A DNA stretch of 64,000 bases, from contig NZ_CP048914.1 in assembly GCF_014023125.1 (NCBI RefSeq), positions 1,268,698 through 1,332,697 of the forward strand, written 5' to 3'. Shown piece after piece: positions 8,877-17,380 of this stretch. Position numbers and translations under genes: made by a program. The DNA comes from Candidatus Xianfuyuplasma coldseepsis (GTDB lineage Bacteria > Bacillota_I > Bacilli_A > Izemoplasmatales > Izemoplasmataceae). Below the pieces are notes generated by a model that worked only from the letters and a program-made list of their open reading frames with translations, did not search any database and was not told where the DNA came from. The stretch's first letter is position 1; every line of letters begins with the position of its first letter.

Positions 8877-9977
8877 ATGAGAAATTACATTATTCAGCGG
8901 GTGATCTGGATTTTCATTATTCTCTTTTCAACATTGACAATTACCTTTGTCTTGTTGAAAACAGCACCAGAATATCCACCTGCCAAAGTTGAGGAACGGG
9001 ACGTTTGGCTTGAACGACAAGTCTATGATGGCTATTACACAAGGGAGTATTACACTGATAGCGATGAAGATCTTGAAATCGTCGAATCAATCAAAGTCGA
9101 GTATGAAGACGAACTAAATCGTACGGTATTTATACTTAACCCAATTAATGATTCAACGACAACCAAAGTGTTTTATCGAGTACCAACAGTTATTCAGTAT
9201 CAACAATGGTTAAAAAACGTTATTACTGAATGGGATTGGGGATATTCAACGAAGATTCGAGCAAATACACCAGCATTTGATATTATTGCTGAGCGAATTC
9301 CTCTTACACTTTCGTTAAATATCTTAATTTTGGTATTTTATATTCCACTTGGATTTACTTTTGGTATTATTGCAGCGCTTAAAAAAGATACATTGATTGA
9401 TAACTTGATGCAGATTTTTATTATCTTTTTCCTATCATTACCAGCGCTGGTTTTTATCTTATTGCTGATAATTCTATTTAGTTACCAATTAGATAATTTC
9501 TTACCATCGCTATTTCCGATCATTGCTCGGTCTGATTTTTGGGCTCTAGCTCGTGGTTACGTCATCCCTGTTGTGGCTGCTGGTTTACCAGCCGTTGCTG
9601 GATTTACACGGATGTTACGTGCGGAGTTATCGGAAGTATTAACGAGTGAATTTGTCTTATTGGCAAAAACCAAAGGGTTAAGTCATCAACAAGCGGTATT
9701 GCGTCATGCTATCCGTAATTCACTTGTTCCAATGATACCGATTATTATCGGGTCTTTTGCACGGTTACTTAGTGGATCGTTTATCTTAGAACGAGTCTAC
9801 GCCATTCCTGGTGTTGGTTCCGTTACCTTACGGGCACTAACAAAAGGAGCTTATGATTATAACGTTTTGATGAGTTCAAGTGCATTTTATAGTGTTATCG
9901 CACTATTTGCTGTGCTGATTGTTGACTTGTCCTACGGAATTATTGATCCACGGATCAGAATGGGGGCGAAACGATAA
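8877..9977 (+). CDS. oppB: oligopeptide ABC transporter permease OppB
   Basis: 366-aa inner-membrane permease of the BPD_transp_1 family. TM1 is at residues ~9-28. A hydrophilic loop of ~85 residues then precedes the segment WDWGYSTKIRANTPAFDIIAERIPLTLSLN; OppB proteins are usually ~310 aa with a shorter loop here. The EAA loop that docks on the ATPase is at ~258-280 (LLAKTKGLSHQQAVLRHAI) and the family ending VYAIPGVGSVTLRALTKGAY follows. It is the first gene of a tight oppBCDF operon; its TAA overlaps the ATG of oppC by one base. Confidence 0.95.
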   Translation: MRNYIIQRVIWIFIILFSTLTITFVLLKTAPEYPPAKVEERDVWLERQVYDGYYTREYYTDSDEDLEIVESIKVEYEDELNRTVFILNPINDSTTTKVFYRVPTVIQYQQWLKNVITEWDWGYSTKIRANTPAFDIIAERIPLTLSLNILILVFYIPLGFTFGIIAALKKDTLIDNLMQIFIIFFLSLPALVFILLLIILFSYQLDNFLPSLFPIIARSDFWALARGYVIPVVAAGLPAVAGFTRMLRAELSEVLTSEFVLLAKTKGLSHQQAVLRHAIRNSLVPMIPIIIGSFARLLSGSFILERVYAIPGVGSVTLRALTKGAYDYNVLMSSSAFYSVIALFAVLIVDLSYGIIDPRIRMGAKR

Positions 9978-12022
9978 TGGCTAAACAAGACTTTCCAAAA
10001 GACTATTTTACATTAGTCAATGAAGATGATAAAAAGATTAGCGACATTGAATTGAAGACCAAACAATTGTCTTATTTCCAAGATGCAATGGTTCGTTTCG
10101 GTCGAAACAAATACAATGTTATTGCAACCATCATTTTAGCTACAATGATTTTACTATCCATTATTGTTCCGATTTTAACCCCGGAAGAATTGTATAGTGA
10201 AACCAACTCTACGTTGGACTTATTACCACCACGTGTACCAATCTTATCTGACATGGGTATTTTTGATGGTACAAAATTCTATAAAAATATTACCGTAGAT
10301 CGCGATACTATTAGAGAAACAACGGGTCTAGGTGTGCCAAATGAACTCGAGTTTAATGAAGATTTTATTGACATGTCTACACTTGATAATTACATTATCA
10401 TTGGCTCTGAAATTCATCCTGATTACGTTGGTGGGACCGTTGAAATGGGTATTGACGCTGGTTATTACTCTGTTGCGGCTGCCGATCGCGCATACATTAC
10501 ACTTAGTTCGAACGAGACCATCTACGTTGATGTTAATGAAATTTCCGGCGGAACTTTAGAAATTTATATGGTTCTTAAAAAAGAAAATGGGGCAACAGAA
10601 GAAATCTCTTATGTTGATATCGTCACCGAAGAAACCGTCGAGTATGTGGGTATGATTACCGACTATATTGGTGATGTAAAAGTCACATGGGACAATACAG
10701 ACCTCATTAGAAAAATCGGTGAAGTAGACACTGCAGGCGTCACCACAATTGATGTCAGTCAAGGTGCTTACGGATTGTTTGCAGTTCGTTTTGTGTCGAA
10801 TGATCCCGCAGGCAGTAACGACAAGTATATTTCATTGAATTCGATTTATACAGAATACGATAATGGTGTTGATGATCCAGTGTTGTTCCGTGAATATACG
10901 GGATATACATTAGCCAATTTTCAACAAGTTTCAGTAAGTGATGAAACCGAACAAGGTACGTATCTTCGTAAAAATGCAGAACGCTTAGTAGCAAGTTTTG
11001 TATACGATGCATATTCAGCCTTATTTGACGATGTCTATCAGCAAATCGGAGGAAAAGAATACGACCGTATTCTATCCGAAAATCCTGGTATGGAAGACAG
11101 CATCAAAATTAATCCAAACGATGATAACGCTTGGACATTTGATGATGGGTATCCAATTACTAGAGTATTAGAGTACATTGAAAATGATCGTGTATTTAAC
11201 ATTTATGGTGATGACGGTGTAACCATCATCGGAACCGAAACAAGAACCATTCGTGACTATAAAGTTATGATGGACGGACAGTATGCCCTTGGATTTGATG
11301 AAATCCCATACTTCCTCTTTGGTACTGATGTTGGTGGAAAAGACCTATTCAGTTTAATTTGGTTGGGTCTACGAACATCATTATTACTTGGATTCTTGGC
11401 AGCACTAACCAACATATTCTTCGGAATTATTTGGGGATCCATATCTGGATACTATGGTGGCCAAATCGATATCTTGATGGAACGGTTTACCGATATTTGG
11501 GGAAGTTTCCCACAAATTACGATGATTTCGATCATCACGGTTATCATCGGTCCTGGATTCCTCGCGCTGTATATCTTCATGGTATACGATGGTTGGATCG
11601 GGGCTGCGAAAATCACCCGTCTTCAATTCTATCGTTATCGTGGACGTGAATACGTACTCGCAGCGAGAACAATGGGTGCAACCGACCGTCGGATTATCTT
11701 TAAACACATTTTACCAAATGCTCTTGGAACGATTGTTACTCGTGTTATCTTGAGTATCCCAGCAGTTATCTTCTTAGAAGTTAACTTGTCATACTTAGGA
11801 TTTGGGATCGGGAATGGACAAAAATTGTCGATTGGTCCTATCGAGTTAACAGGTACATCGATTGGGGTTATCCTAAATGATGGACAAACTCAAATCTTGG
11901 CCGGTAACTTGTGGCTCATCATCTATCCAACGATCATTGTATCGATTTTGATGATTACATTTAACATGTTTGGGAACGCGTTGCGCGACGCACTCAACCC
12001 ACAATTGCGAGGTAGTAACTAA
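9977..12022 (+). CDS. oppC: oligopeptide ABC transporter permease OppC with a large extracytoplasmic insertion
   Basis: 681-aa permease, roughly twice the usual OppC length (~300-400). The N-terminal cytoplasmic part and TM1 (~50-72) are followed by ~370 residues that are polar, rich in beta-type sequence (for example ITLSSNETIYVDVNEISGG) and predicted outside the membrane. The conserved permease domain starts at ~445 with FGTDVGGKDLFSLIW and contains the EAA loop YVLAARTMGATDRRIIFKHI. I do not recognise the inserted domain. It shares one base with oppB (TAATG) and one with oppD, so the operon is translationally coupled. Confidence 0.92.
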   Translation: MAKQDFPKDYFTLVNEDDKKISDIELKTKQLSYFQDAMVRFGRNKYNVIATIILATMILLSIIVPILTPEELYSETNSTLDLLPPRVPILSDMGIFDGTKFYKNITVDRDTIRETTGLGVPNELEFNEDFIDMSTLDNYIIIGSEIHPDYVGGTVEMGIDAGYYSVAAADRAYITLSSNETIYVDVNEISGGTLEIYMVLKKENGATEEISYVDIVTEETVEYVGMITDYIGDVKVTWDNTDLIRKIGEVDTAGVTTIDVSQGAYGLFAVRFVSNDPAGSNDKYISLNSIYTEYDNGVDDPVLFREYTGYTLANFQQVSVSDETEQGTYLRKNAERLVASFVYDAYSALFDDVYQQIGGKEYDRILSENPGMEDSIKINPNDDNAWTFDDGYPITRVLEYIENDRVFNIYGDDGVTIIGTETRTIRDYKVMMDGQYALGFDEIPYFLFGTDVGGKDLFSLIWLGLRTSLLLGFLAALTNIFFGIIWGSISGYYGGQIDILMERFTDIWGSFPQITMISIITVIIGPGFLALYIFMVYDGWIGAAKITRLQFYRYRGREYVLAARTMGATDRRIIFKHILPNALGTIVTRVILSIPAVIFLEVNLSYLGFGIGNGQKLSIGPIELTGTSIGVILNDGQTQILAGNLWLIIYPTIIVSILMITFNMFGNALRDALNPQLRGSN

Positions 12023-13767
12023 TGAATAAAGAAAAAGTATTAGAAGTTAAGAACTTAAGTGTTTCGTTCCGGACTCCAAATGGATTGGTTCGCGCCGTTC
12101 GTGACGTTACCTTTGACCTTTACAAAGGGGAAACACTTGCCATCGTTGGTGAGTCTGGTAGTGGGAAATCTGTTACCAATCGTGCCATCATGGGAATACT
12201 CGCTCGTAACGCCATCATTGATGGAGGAGAAATTTTATACAACAACCAAGACTTAACAAAATTATCCGAAGCCAACTTCCATAAAATCCGAGGGAACAAA
12301 ATTGGGATGATCTTCCAAGATCCACTCTCTAGTTTGAACCCGACGATGCGTATCGGGAAACAAATTACCGAAGCGATGCTTGTTAACGGGAACCGCGTCC
12401 GTAACAAAGAGTTGGATTTGTATCATACAGAGTATCATGATTATTTGAACTTGATCGAAGAAATTCGAATCTTGAAACAAGAAATCAAAGACTTTGCCTA
12501 TGAAATCAATGTCAATGATGACTTGTCAAAAGAGGAGAAAAAGGAACAAATCAAAGAACTGAAAGCCGATCGTAAAGCTCGTATTGCTGACTTAAAAGCA
12601 GAAGTTCCTGGTTTAAAGAAAGTCTATCAAGACAAGAAAAAGGAAGCGGAAGCCATCGTTAAAAAAGAATACGATGAAATCAGAGCAAGCGGTCAAGCTA
12701 AAGTCAAAGAAACGCAAGAACGTGTTGCGAAAGAACTAGAAGTCATTAAAGCCGAATATGCCAAAGTGCTCGCAGAAACAACGGAACGTGTAACCAAAGA
12801 ACTTGAAGCGCTAGCTGCTGAACAAAAAGATGCACTTGACAGTAAAACGGCTGAGCTTCAAGCCTTGAAAGACAAAAAAGCCGAATATGCCGAAGCACAC
12901 GAGTTCAAAGCTGCTTTCAAAGCGAAAAAACAAGAGCTTAAAGCGCTTAAGAAAGATCAAAAAGACGCGTATAAAGCAAAACAACATGAAATTACTGCTG
13001 TGAAAGAAGACTACAAAGCTCAACTCAAAGCAAAATCCAATGAAGTAGATGATGCTAAAGAAGAGTTGCGTCGTCAGTTTAAAGTAACGAAAAAAGAAGC
13101 CTTTGAACGGGCAATTGAAATCATGACTGAAGTTGGTATTCCTGAAGCGGAAAAACGCTTCTACCAATACCCCTTCCAATTCTCTGGAGGTATGCGACAA
13201 CGGATCGTTATCGCTACTGCGTTAACCGCGAATCCTGAGTTATTGATTTGTGATGAGCCAACCACGGCACTTGACGTTACAATTCAGCAACAAATCTTAA
13301 ACTTAATCAAAGAAATTAAAACCGAACGGGACTTGTCTGTTATCTTTATTACCCATGACCTTGGTGTAGTGGCGAATATGGCGAGCCGTGTTGCGGTAAT
13401 GTACGCTGGTAAAATTGTGGAATATGGAACATCTGAAGAGATCTTCTATAACCCACAACACCCTTATACATGGGCATTATTATCCAGTGTACCGGACCTG
13501 GATACAACCGATCGTTTGATCTCTATTCCAGGAACACCTCCGGATATGTTATTCCCACCAGTTGGGGATGCATTTGCGGATCGAAATCACTATGCACTGA
13601 AAATTGATTTTCTCGAACAACCCCCATACTTTAAAGTAAGCGATACCCACTACGCAGCAACATGGTTGCTCCACCCGGATGCACCAAAAGTTGAAATGCC
13701 AAAAGTGATTCGCGAACGGGTTGCGAAATACAATCAACGTGTTGGAAAAAAAGAGGTGAGTAAATAA
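12022..13767 (+). CDS. oppD: oligopeptide ABC transporter ATPase OppD with a coiled-coil insertion
   Basis: 581-aa ATPase; OppD is normally ~330 aa. Walker A GESGSGKS (~43-50), Q-loop MIFQDPLSSLNP (~96-107), signature FSGGMRQR (~387-394), Walker B LLICDEPTTALD (~406-417), H-loop ITHDLG, and the C-terminal oligopeptide-transporter extension (HPYTWALLSSVPD) are all present. Between the Q-loop and the signature, at residues ~128-362, lies a highly charged Lys/Glu/Ala-rich helix, a predicted long coiled coil. It is in the helical subdomain, which contacts the permeases. The catalytic motifs are intact, so the protein should be active. Confidence 0.95.
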   Translation: MNKEKVLEVKNLSVSFRTPNGLVRAVRDVTFDLYKGETLAIVGESGSGKSVTNRAIMGILARNAIIDGGEILYNNQDLTKLSEANFHKIRGNKIGMIFQDPLSSLNPTMRIGKQITEAMLVNGNRVRNKELDLYHTEYHDYLNLIEEIRILKQEIKDFAYEINVNDDLSKEEKKEQIKELKADRKARIADLKAEVPGLKKVYQDKKKEAEAIVKKEYDEIRASGQAKVKETQERVAKELEVIKAEYAKVLAETTERVTKELEALAAEQKDALDSKTAELQALKDKKAEYAEAHEFKAAFKAKKQELKALKKDQKDAYKAKQHEITAVKEDYKAQLKAKSNEVDDAKEELRRQFKVTKKEAFERAIEIMTEVGIPEAEKRFYQYPFQFSGGMRQRIVIATALTANPELLICDEPTTALDVTIQQQILNLIKEIKTERDLSVIFITHDLGVVANMASRVAVMYAGKIVEYGTSEEIFYNPQHPYTWALLSSVPDLDTTDRLISIPGTPPDMLFPPVGDAFADRNHYALKIDFLEQPPYFKVSDTHYAATWLLHPDAPKVEMPKVIRERVAKYNQRVGKKEVSK

Positions 13768-15101
13768 TGGCTAAAATAGGCGATGAAATATTACGTGTAG
13801 AACATTTAAAACATTATTTCACCTCAGGACGAGGAAAGAAGAAAATCGTTGTTAAAGCGGTTGACGATATTTCCTTCAGTGTCTACAAAGGAGAAGTATT
13901 CTCCCTTGTAGGTGAGTCTGGTTGTGGGAAAACAACCACCGGACGGGCGATTATCAAGTTGTATAACGCAACCGGAGGGAATGTATTTTTCCACGGACAA
14001 CGCATTATTGCGGATGTACGCGAAGCCAAAAAAATGTTAAAAGCTGGAGAAATTTCACGAGAAGACTATAAACAAGTTATCTATGACAAAAAGTTTGAAC
14101 GTGTTGTCACTCCAGAAATGAAAAAAGAAGCCAAGGCTCTAACGGAAGATTCACCCGATGTGCAAGAACGTTTGAAAGAATTCAACGATAAAATTGACGA
14201 TGCGAAAAAACGCGTCGGTGAAGCAGAACTTGAGTTACAACGAGTAACTGCTGAAGCACAAGCGGATCCTACGAATAAAGAGTTGAAGGAAGAAGTTAAA
14301 AAAGCCAAAAATAATTTGGTAAGCACCAAAAAAGAAGTTCGTTTAAATGAAATACGGATCAAACGCGTTAAACATATTGAACGCCGTCGTATTTTACGTC
14401 GGAACAAAGACTTAATGCGTCGTATGCAAATGATTTTCCAAGACCCGATTGCATCCTTGAATCCACGGATGACAGTTAAGGAAATTATTGCCGAAGGACT
14501 TCGAATCAACGGTGAAAAAGATGAAGCTGAAATCGATCGTCGTGTCAAAGAATCACTCAAAATAGTTGGGTTGGTTCCGGAACATGCAGCTCGTTATCCG
14601 CATGAGTTCTCTGGTGGGCAACGGCAACGGATTGGGATTGCACGCGCACTTGTTGCGAATCCATCCTTTATCATTGCTGATGAGCCAATCAGTGCGCTTG
14701 ATGTATCGATTCGGGCACAAGTTATCAACTTGTTGAACGATCTACGTGAAAACTTTGGGGTAACCATCCTATTTATCGCACATGATTTATCGGTTGTTAA
14801 ATACTTCAGTGATCGTGTTGCGGTTATGTACTTTGGTAAAATTGTGGAAATTGGGGACAAAGACAAAATCTTTGATAACCCACTTCACCCATACACCCTG
14901 TCGTTAATTGATTCGATTCCTCATCCGGACCCATTATACGAACAAGCACGGGGCGAAATTAAACGATATAATCCAATGAAACAACATGATTATTCCGTGG
15001 AAGGACCAACTTTGCGTGAAGTAGAACCAGGGCATGTTGTCTTATGTAATACCAAAGAGTTTGAAGAATATCAAGCTCGAATTAAGGCGAACAAGAAATA
15101 A
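13767..15101 (+). CDS. oppF: oligopeptide ABC transporter ATPase OppF with a coiled-coil insertion
   Basis: 444-aa ATPase; OppF is usually ~310-330 aa. Walker A GESGCGKTT (~49-57), Q-loop MIFQDPIASLNPRM (~222-235), signature FSGGQRQR (~281-288), Walker B FIIADEPISALD, H-loop IAHDLS and the HPYTLSLIDSIPHPDP tail are present. Residues ~85-215 are a Lys/Glu-rich helical insertion placed before the Q-loop, that is, at a different site from the insertion in OppD. OppD and OppF normally form the heterodimeric motor of the importer. The start codon overlaps the oppD stop (TAATGG). Confidence 0.95.
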   Translation: MAKIGDEILRVEHLKHYFTSGRGKKKIVVKAVDDISFSVYKGEVFSLVGESGCGKTTTGRAIIKLYNATGGNVFFHGQRIIADVREAKKMLKAGEISREDYKQVIYDKKFERVVTPEMKKEAKALTEDSPDVQERLKEFNDKIDDAKKRVGEAELELQRVTAEAQADPTNKELKEEVKKAKNNLVSTKKEVRLNEIRIKRVKHIERRRILRRNKDLMRRMQMIFQDPIASLNPRMTVKEIIAEGLRINGEKDEAEIDRRVKESLKIVGLVPEHAARYPHEFSGGQRQRIGIARALVANPSFIIADEPISALDVSIRAQVINLLNDLRENFGVTILFIAHDLSVVKYFSDRVAVMYFGKIVEIGDKDKIFDNPLHPYTLSLIDSIPHPDPLYEQARGEIKRYNPMKQHDYSVEGPTLREVEPGHVVLCNTKEFEEYQARIKANKK

Positions 15102-15103
15102 TA

Positions 15104-15490
15104 ATGAAACTCGGTCGTTTTATCATTATTCTTGTACTCCTGGTACTCGTCTTCCTATTGGTTCATTACATCGTCTTTATCCGTGGATTTAGCAAAGAGT
15201 TTGGTGATGTTGATGCATTATCGAATTCACTGTTCATTGTCGGTGTGCTTGGGTTCTTCCCAGGACTGATGGCGCACCTCAATACGGGACAGTTCTTCTA
15301 TGGCTTCCAATACTCATTCCGATCAGTTGTAAGCGGAGATTTTAAGAAACGCTTTCCCAGTTTGAGTGATTATATAATGTACAAAAAAAGGGATGTGCGA
15401 GATACCGTATACTTAGAAATTATGATTGCGGCTGCCCTGCTCATTGTTGCATCGATTTACTTTGCGATGCAATGGGATTATCCATCATGA
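15104..15490 (+). CDS. small membrane protein, possibly DUF3899 family
   Basis: 128-aa protein starting 2 bases after oppF, so very likely co-transcribed. Three hydrophobic segments (~5-27, ~40-60, ~103-122) with a basic cytoplasmic stretch (FKKRFPSLSDYIMYKKRD) between the last two. The pattern resembles DUF3899 membrane proteins of Firmicutes, but this is from memory and uncertain. The function is unknown; position suggests an accessory role with the importer or merely shared expression. Confidence 0.65.
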   Translation: MKLGRFIIILVLLVLVFLLVHYIVFIRGFSKEFGDVDALSNSLFIVGVLGFFPGLMAHLNTGQFFYGFQYSFRSVVSGDFKKRFPSLSDYIMYKKRDVRDTVYLEIMIAAALLIVASIYFAMQWDYPS

Positions 15491-16209
15491 TCAAACAGAT
15501 TCATCGTGCCTTTTTGAAAACCATTCTAGCATACACAGTATACTTCTTAGGTGGAATTGGACTTCTCATTTATGGCTATATCGCGACCGATGGTGGAAAC
15601 CTGATTGTAACATTAACATTTGTCTTTTTCTTACTAACGATTTTTGTGACATCGTATGCCAGCGATCGTCTGACATACTTCATGAACTTGTCGTATTTGC
15701 ATCGTATTTACGAACAGCAAGGTGAACCATTACAAGTGACGCGCATGCATGATTTAAGCCAACTAACGGCGTACTTAAAACAACACGACTACAAGTTGCA
15801 TAAACGCGATCAACGTCACGCATTCTTCTATCGTGTTAAACACGATACAATAAAGAAAATGCTGGCGATGAATATCCTTGAAGTGGTGATCTATTTGAAC
15901 AAGGATGAACCCGAGTTTTACGTGGATGAATACAATGATGAAATCAATCGATTGAAAGATTCATTACTCAACCAAAAAATCAAGGTAAATCGTTTGTTGA
16001 TTACCCAAATCAAACACATTGACACCTTGGATGAAACGACGAAAAAACAACTCGCGGAAATCATCTTCATCCGTACCCGTCACAATGTCATTTCGACTGT
16101 GAATATTGGCATTCTAGACAATACCTATGCGGTTATGGAATATTCGGATACCTATTCGCCCAGTTTGTATTATACGTACCATATTGACGAAATTAAATCG
16201 ATGGTATAA
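15487..16209 (+). CDS. membrane-anchored hypothetical protein, last gene of the opp operon
   Basis: 240 aa from the ATG at 15487, which overlaps the previous stop as ATGA; an in-frame ATG 15 bases upstream (15472) is less likely. Two membrane helices near the N-terminus (~12-32, ~36-56), then a ~180-aa soluble domain with a basic/aromatic stretch (YKLHKRDQRHAFFYRVKHDT) and a final all-beta-like segment. I do not recognise the family. Ends just before a strong terminator. Confidence 0.7.
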   Translation: MIKQIHRAFLKTILAYTVYFLGGIGLLIYGYIATDGGNLIVTLTFVFFLLTIFVTSYASDRLTYFMNLSYLHRIYEQQGEPLQVTRMHDLSQLTAYLKQHDYKLHKRDQRHAFFYRVKHDTIKKMLAMNILEVVIYLNKDEPEFYVDEYNDEINRLKDSLLNQKIKVNRLLITQIKHIDTLDETTKKQLAEIIFIRTRHNVISTVNIGILDNTYAVMEYSDTYSPSLYYTYHIDEIKSMV

Positions 16210-16212
16210 ACG

Positions 16213-16244
16213 AAACACCCAACACATTGTTGGGTGTTTTTTTT
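16213..16244 (+). terminator. terminator of the opp operon
   Basis: AAACACCCAACA / TGTTGGGTGTTT with a 3-base loop, followed by a T-run. Confidence 0.92.
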
Positions 16245-16246
16245 GA

Positions 16247-16274
16247 TAAAAAAAAGACAACCAGCGGTTGTCTT
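16247..16274 (-). terminator. terminator of the leftward membrane-protein gene
   Basis: On the minus strand AAGACAACC / GGTTGTCTT with a 3-base loop, then TTTTTTT. The stem overlaps the stop codon of the gene it terminates. Confidence 0.88.
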
Positions 16275-17211
16275 AGACGATTAAACTACGAATCTTATTC
16301 ACAGATAGCAACATATAGAATGAAGTGATGAATCCAGCGACACTCATGAAGAAACGATAACTGAAACTTCCTTGACTGAGCGCGATTACTTGAATTCCTA
16401 AGTAGATTCCCAATCCGATTACAGTAACGTATAGTAATACATTAACGACTTTGTAGAATGTTTTGAATTCACTTGGTAAGGTGTGGTTGCGATCCATTGC
16501 CCAAATCCGATTGAGAAACAAGAATATGGGAATTTGAATTGTAAAGATGAACGATGAAACCAAGAACATCACAGCTTCGAGGGGGTCGTAGATATACTCG
16601 AAAATATTAATGGATAGGAACGATACGATAATCATTGCTAATGCAACGAATTTATGACCTCTAACAAACAAGAAATCGTCATAATGTTCAGTTTCTTCCT
16701 CCTCGATATCGAGGGTCATCAGATTGCGTAAATGCCAGACAAGGAAGACAATTTGTAACATGAGAATAAACTCGGAATTAAATCCTTGATAGGAGCTCTT
16801 GACAAATTTCAATGTGTTGTAAGTATAAATCGCAAAGTTTAATAAAGTAGCGGGGTTTCCATCGATCATTTTATTTCGTAAGATATCCATGGCGTTTAAG
16901 ATGATGGAATACTTGAATAAGTACATAATGAAGAAATAGAACATCGAAACCAATATCACATAGATGGTATGAATGACAAGTTGTTGTTTTTGAAGCGTGT
17001 TATCCTTGTTACTGGCCCATCGTAACAATACGGCAAAGAGACTGATTGAACCGATGAGTTTAATGATAAATAACATATCCACAACATTGATGCCCAGTTC
17101 GTCATTGACATTGATGTACAAGTTCATAATGACGTTCATCACATCCAGAAATATGATGATTGCCAGAATCACTAAGAATTTTGATATATAGTCTTGATTG
17201 CGTTTAATCAT
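16273..17211 (-). CDS. polytopic membrane protein of unknown function
   Basis: 312 aa from the ATG at 17211, which has GGGAGGAACCACC in front; an earlier in-frame ATG at 17253 has no such site. About eight hydrophobic segments are visible, with an acidic loop (DIEEEETEHYDDF) in the middle. No catalytic motif recognised. Monocistronic between its own promoter and terminator. Confidence 0.7.
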   Translation of the reverse strand: MIKRNQDYISKFLVILAIIIFLDVMNVIMNLYINVNDELGINVVDMLFIIKLIGSISLFAVLLRWASNKDNTLQKQQLVIHTIYVILVSMFYFFIMYLFKYSIILNAMDILRNKMIDGNPATLLNFAIYTYNTLKFVKSSYQGFNSEFILMLQIVFLVWHLRNLMTLDIEEEETEHYDDFLFVRGHKFVALAMIIVSFLSINIFEYIYDPLEAVMFLVSSFIFTIQIPIFLFLNRIWAMDRNHTLPSEFKTFYKVVNVLLYVTVIGLGIYLGIQVIALSQGSFSYRFFMSVAGFITSFYMLLSVNKIRSLIV

Positions 17212-17272
17212 GGTGGTTCCTCCCAAAGCTAGAAAAATAATTAGAGTACGCATTTTAACGGTTACAAGTGGT

Positions 17273-17301
17273 ATTATATCATTTTTTAACCACTAGAACA
17301 A
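17273..17301 (-). promoter_or_regulatory. promoter of the leftward membrane-protein gene
   Basis: Minus strand: TTGTTC (17301-17296), 17-base spacer, TATAAT (17278-17273), about 60 bases before the ATG at 17211. Confidence 0.6.
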
Positions 17302-17339
17302 TAGATTTAAATGGGAATATCAAGTGATTTATAATCCTC

Positions 17340-17380
17340 AAAAAAAAGAATCATCGATTTCTAAATTAAATCGATAATTC
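17340..17380 (-). terminator. terminator of the desulfidase-like gene
   Basis: Minus strand GAATTATCGATTT / AAATCGATGATTC (one G-U pair) with a 7-base loop, followed by a run of T. The 5' arm lies in the last codons of the gene. Confidence 0.85.

Noticed and set aside
12811-13200. 129-codon minus-strand open frame
   Set aside because: Phe-rich antisense shadow of the Lys/Glu-rich coiled coil of OppD.
14081-14560. 159-codon minus-strand open frame
   Set aside because: Ser/Arg/Phe-rich antisense shadow of the charged coiled-coil insert in OppF.
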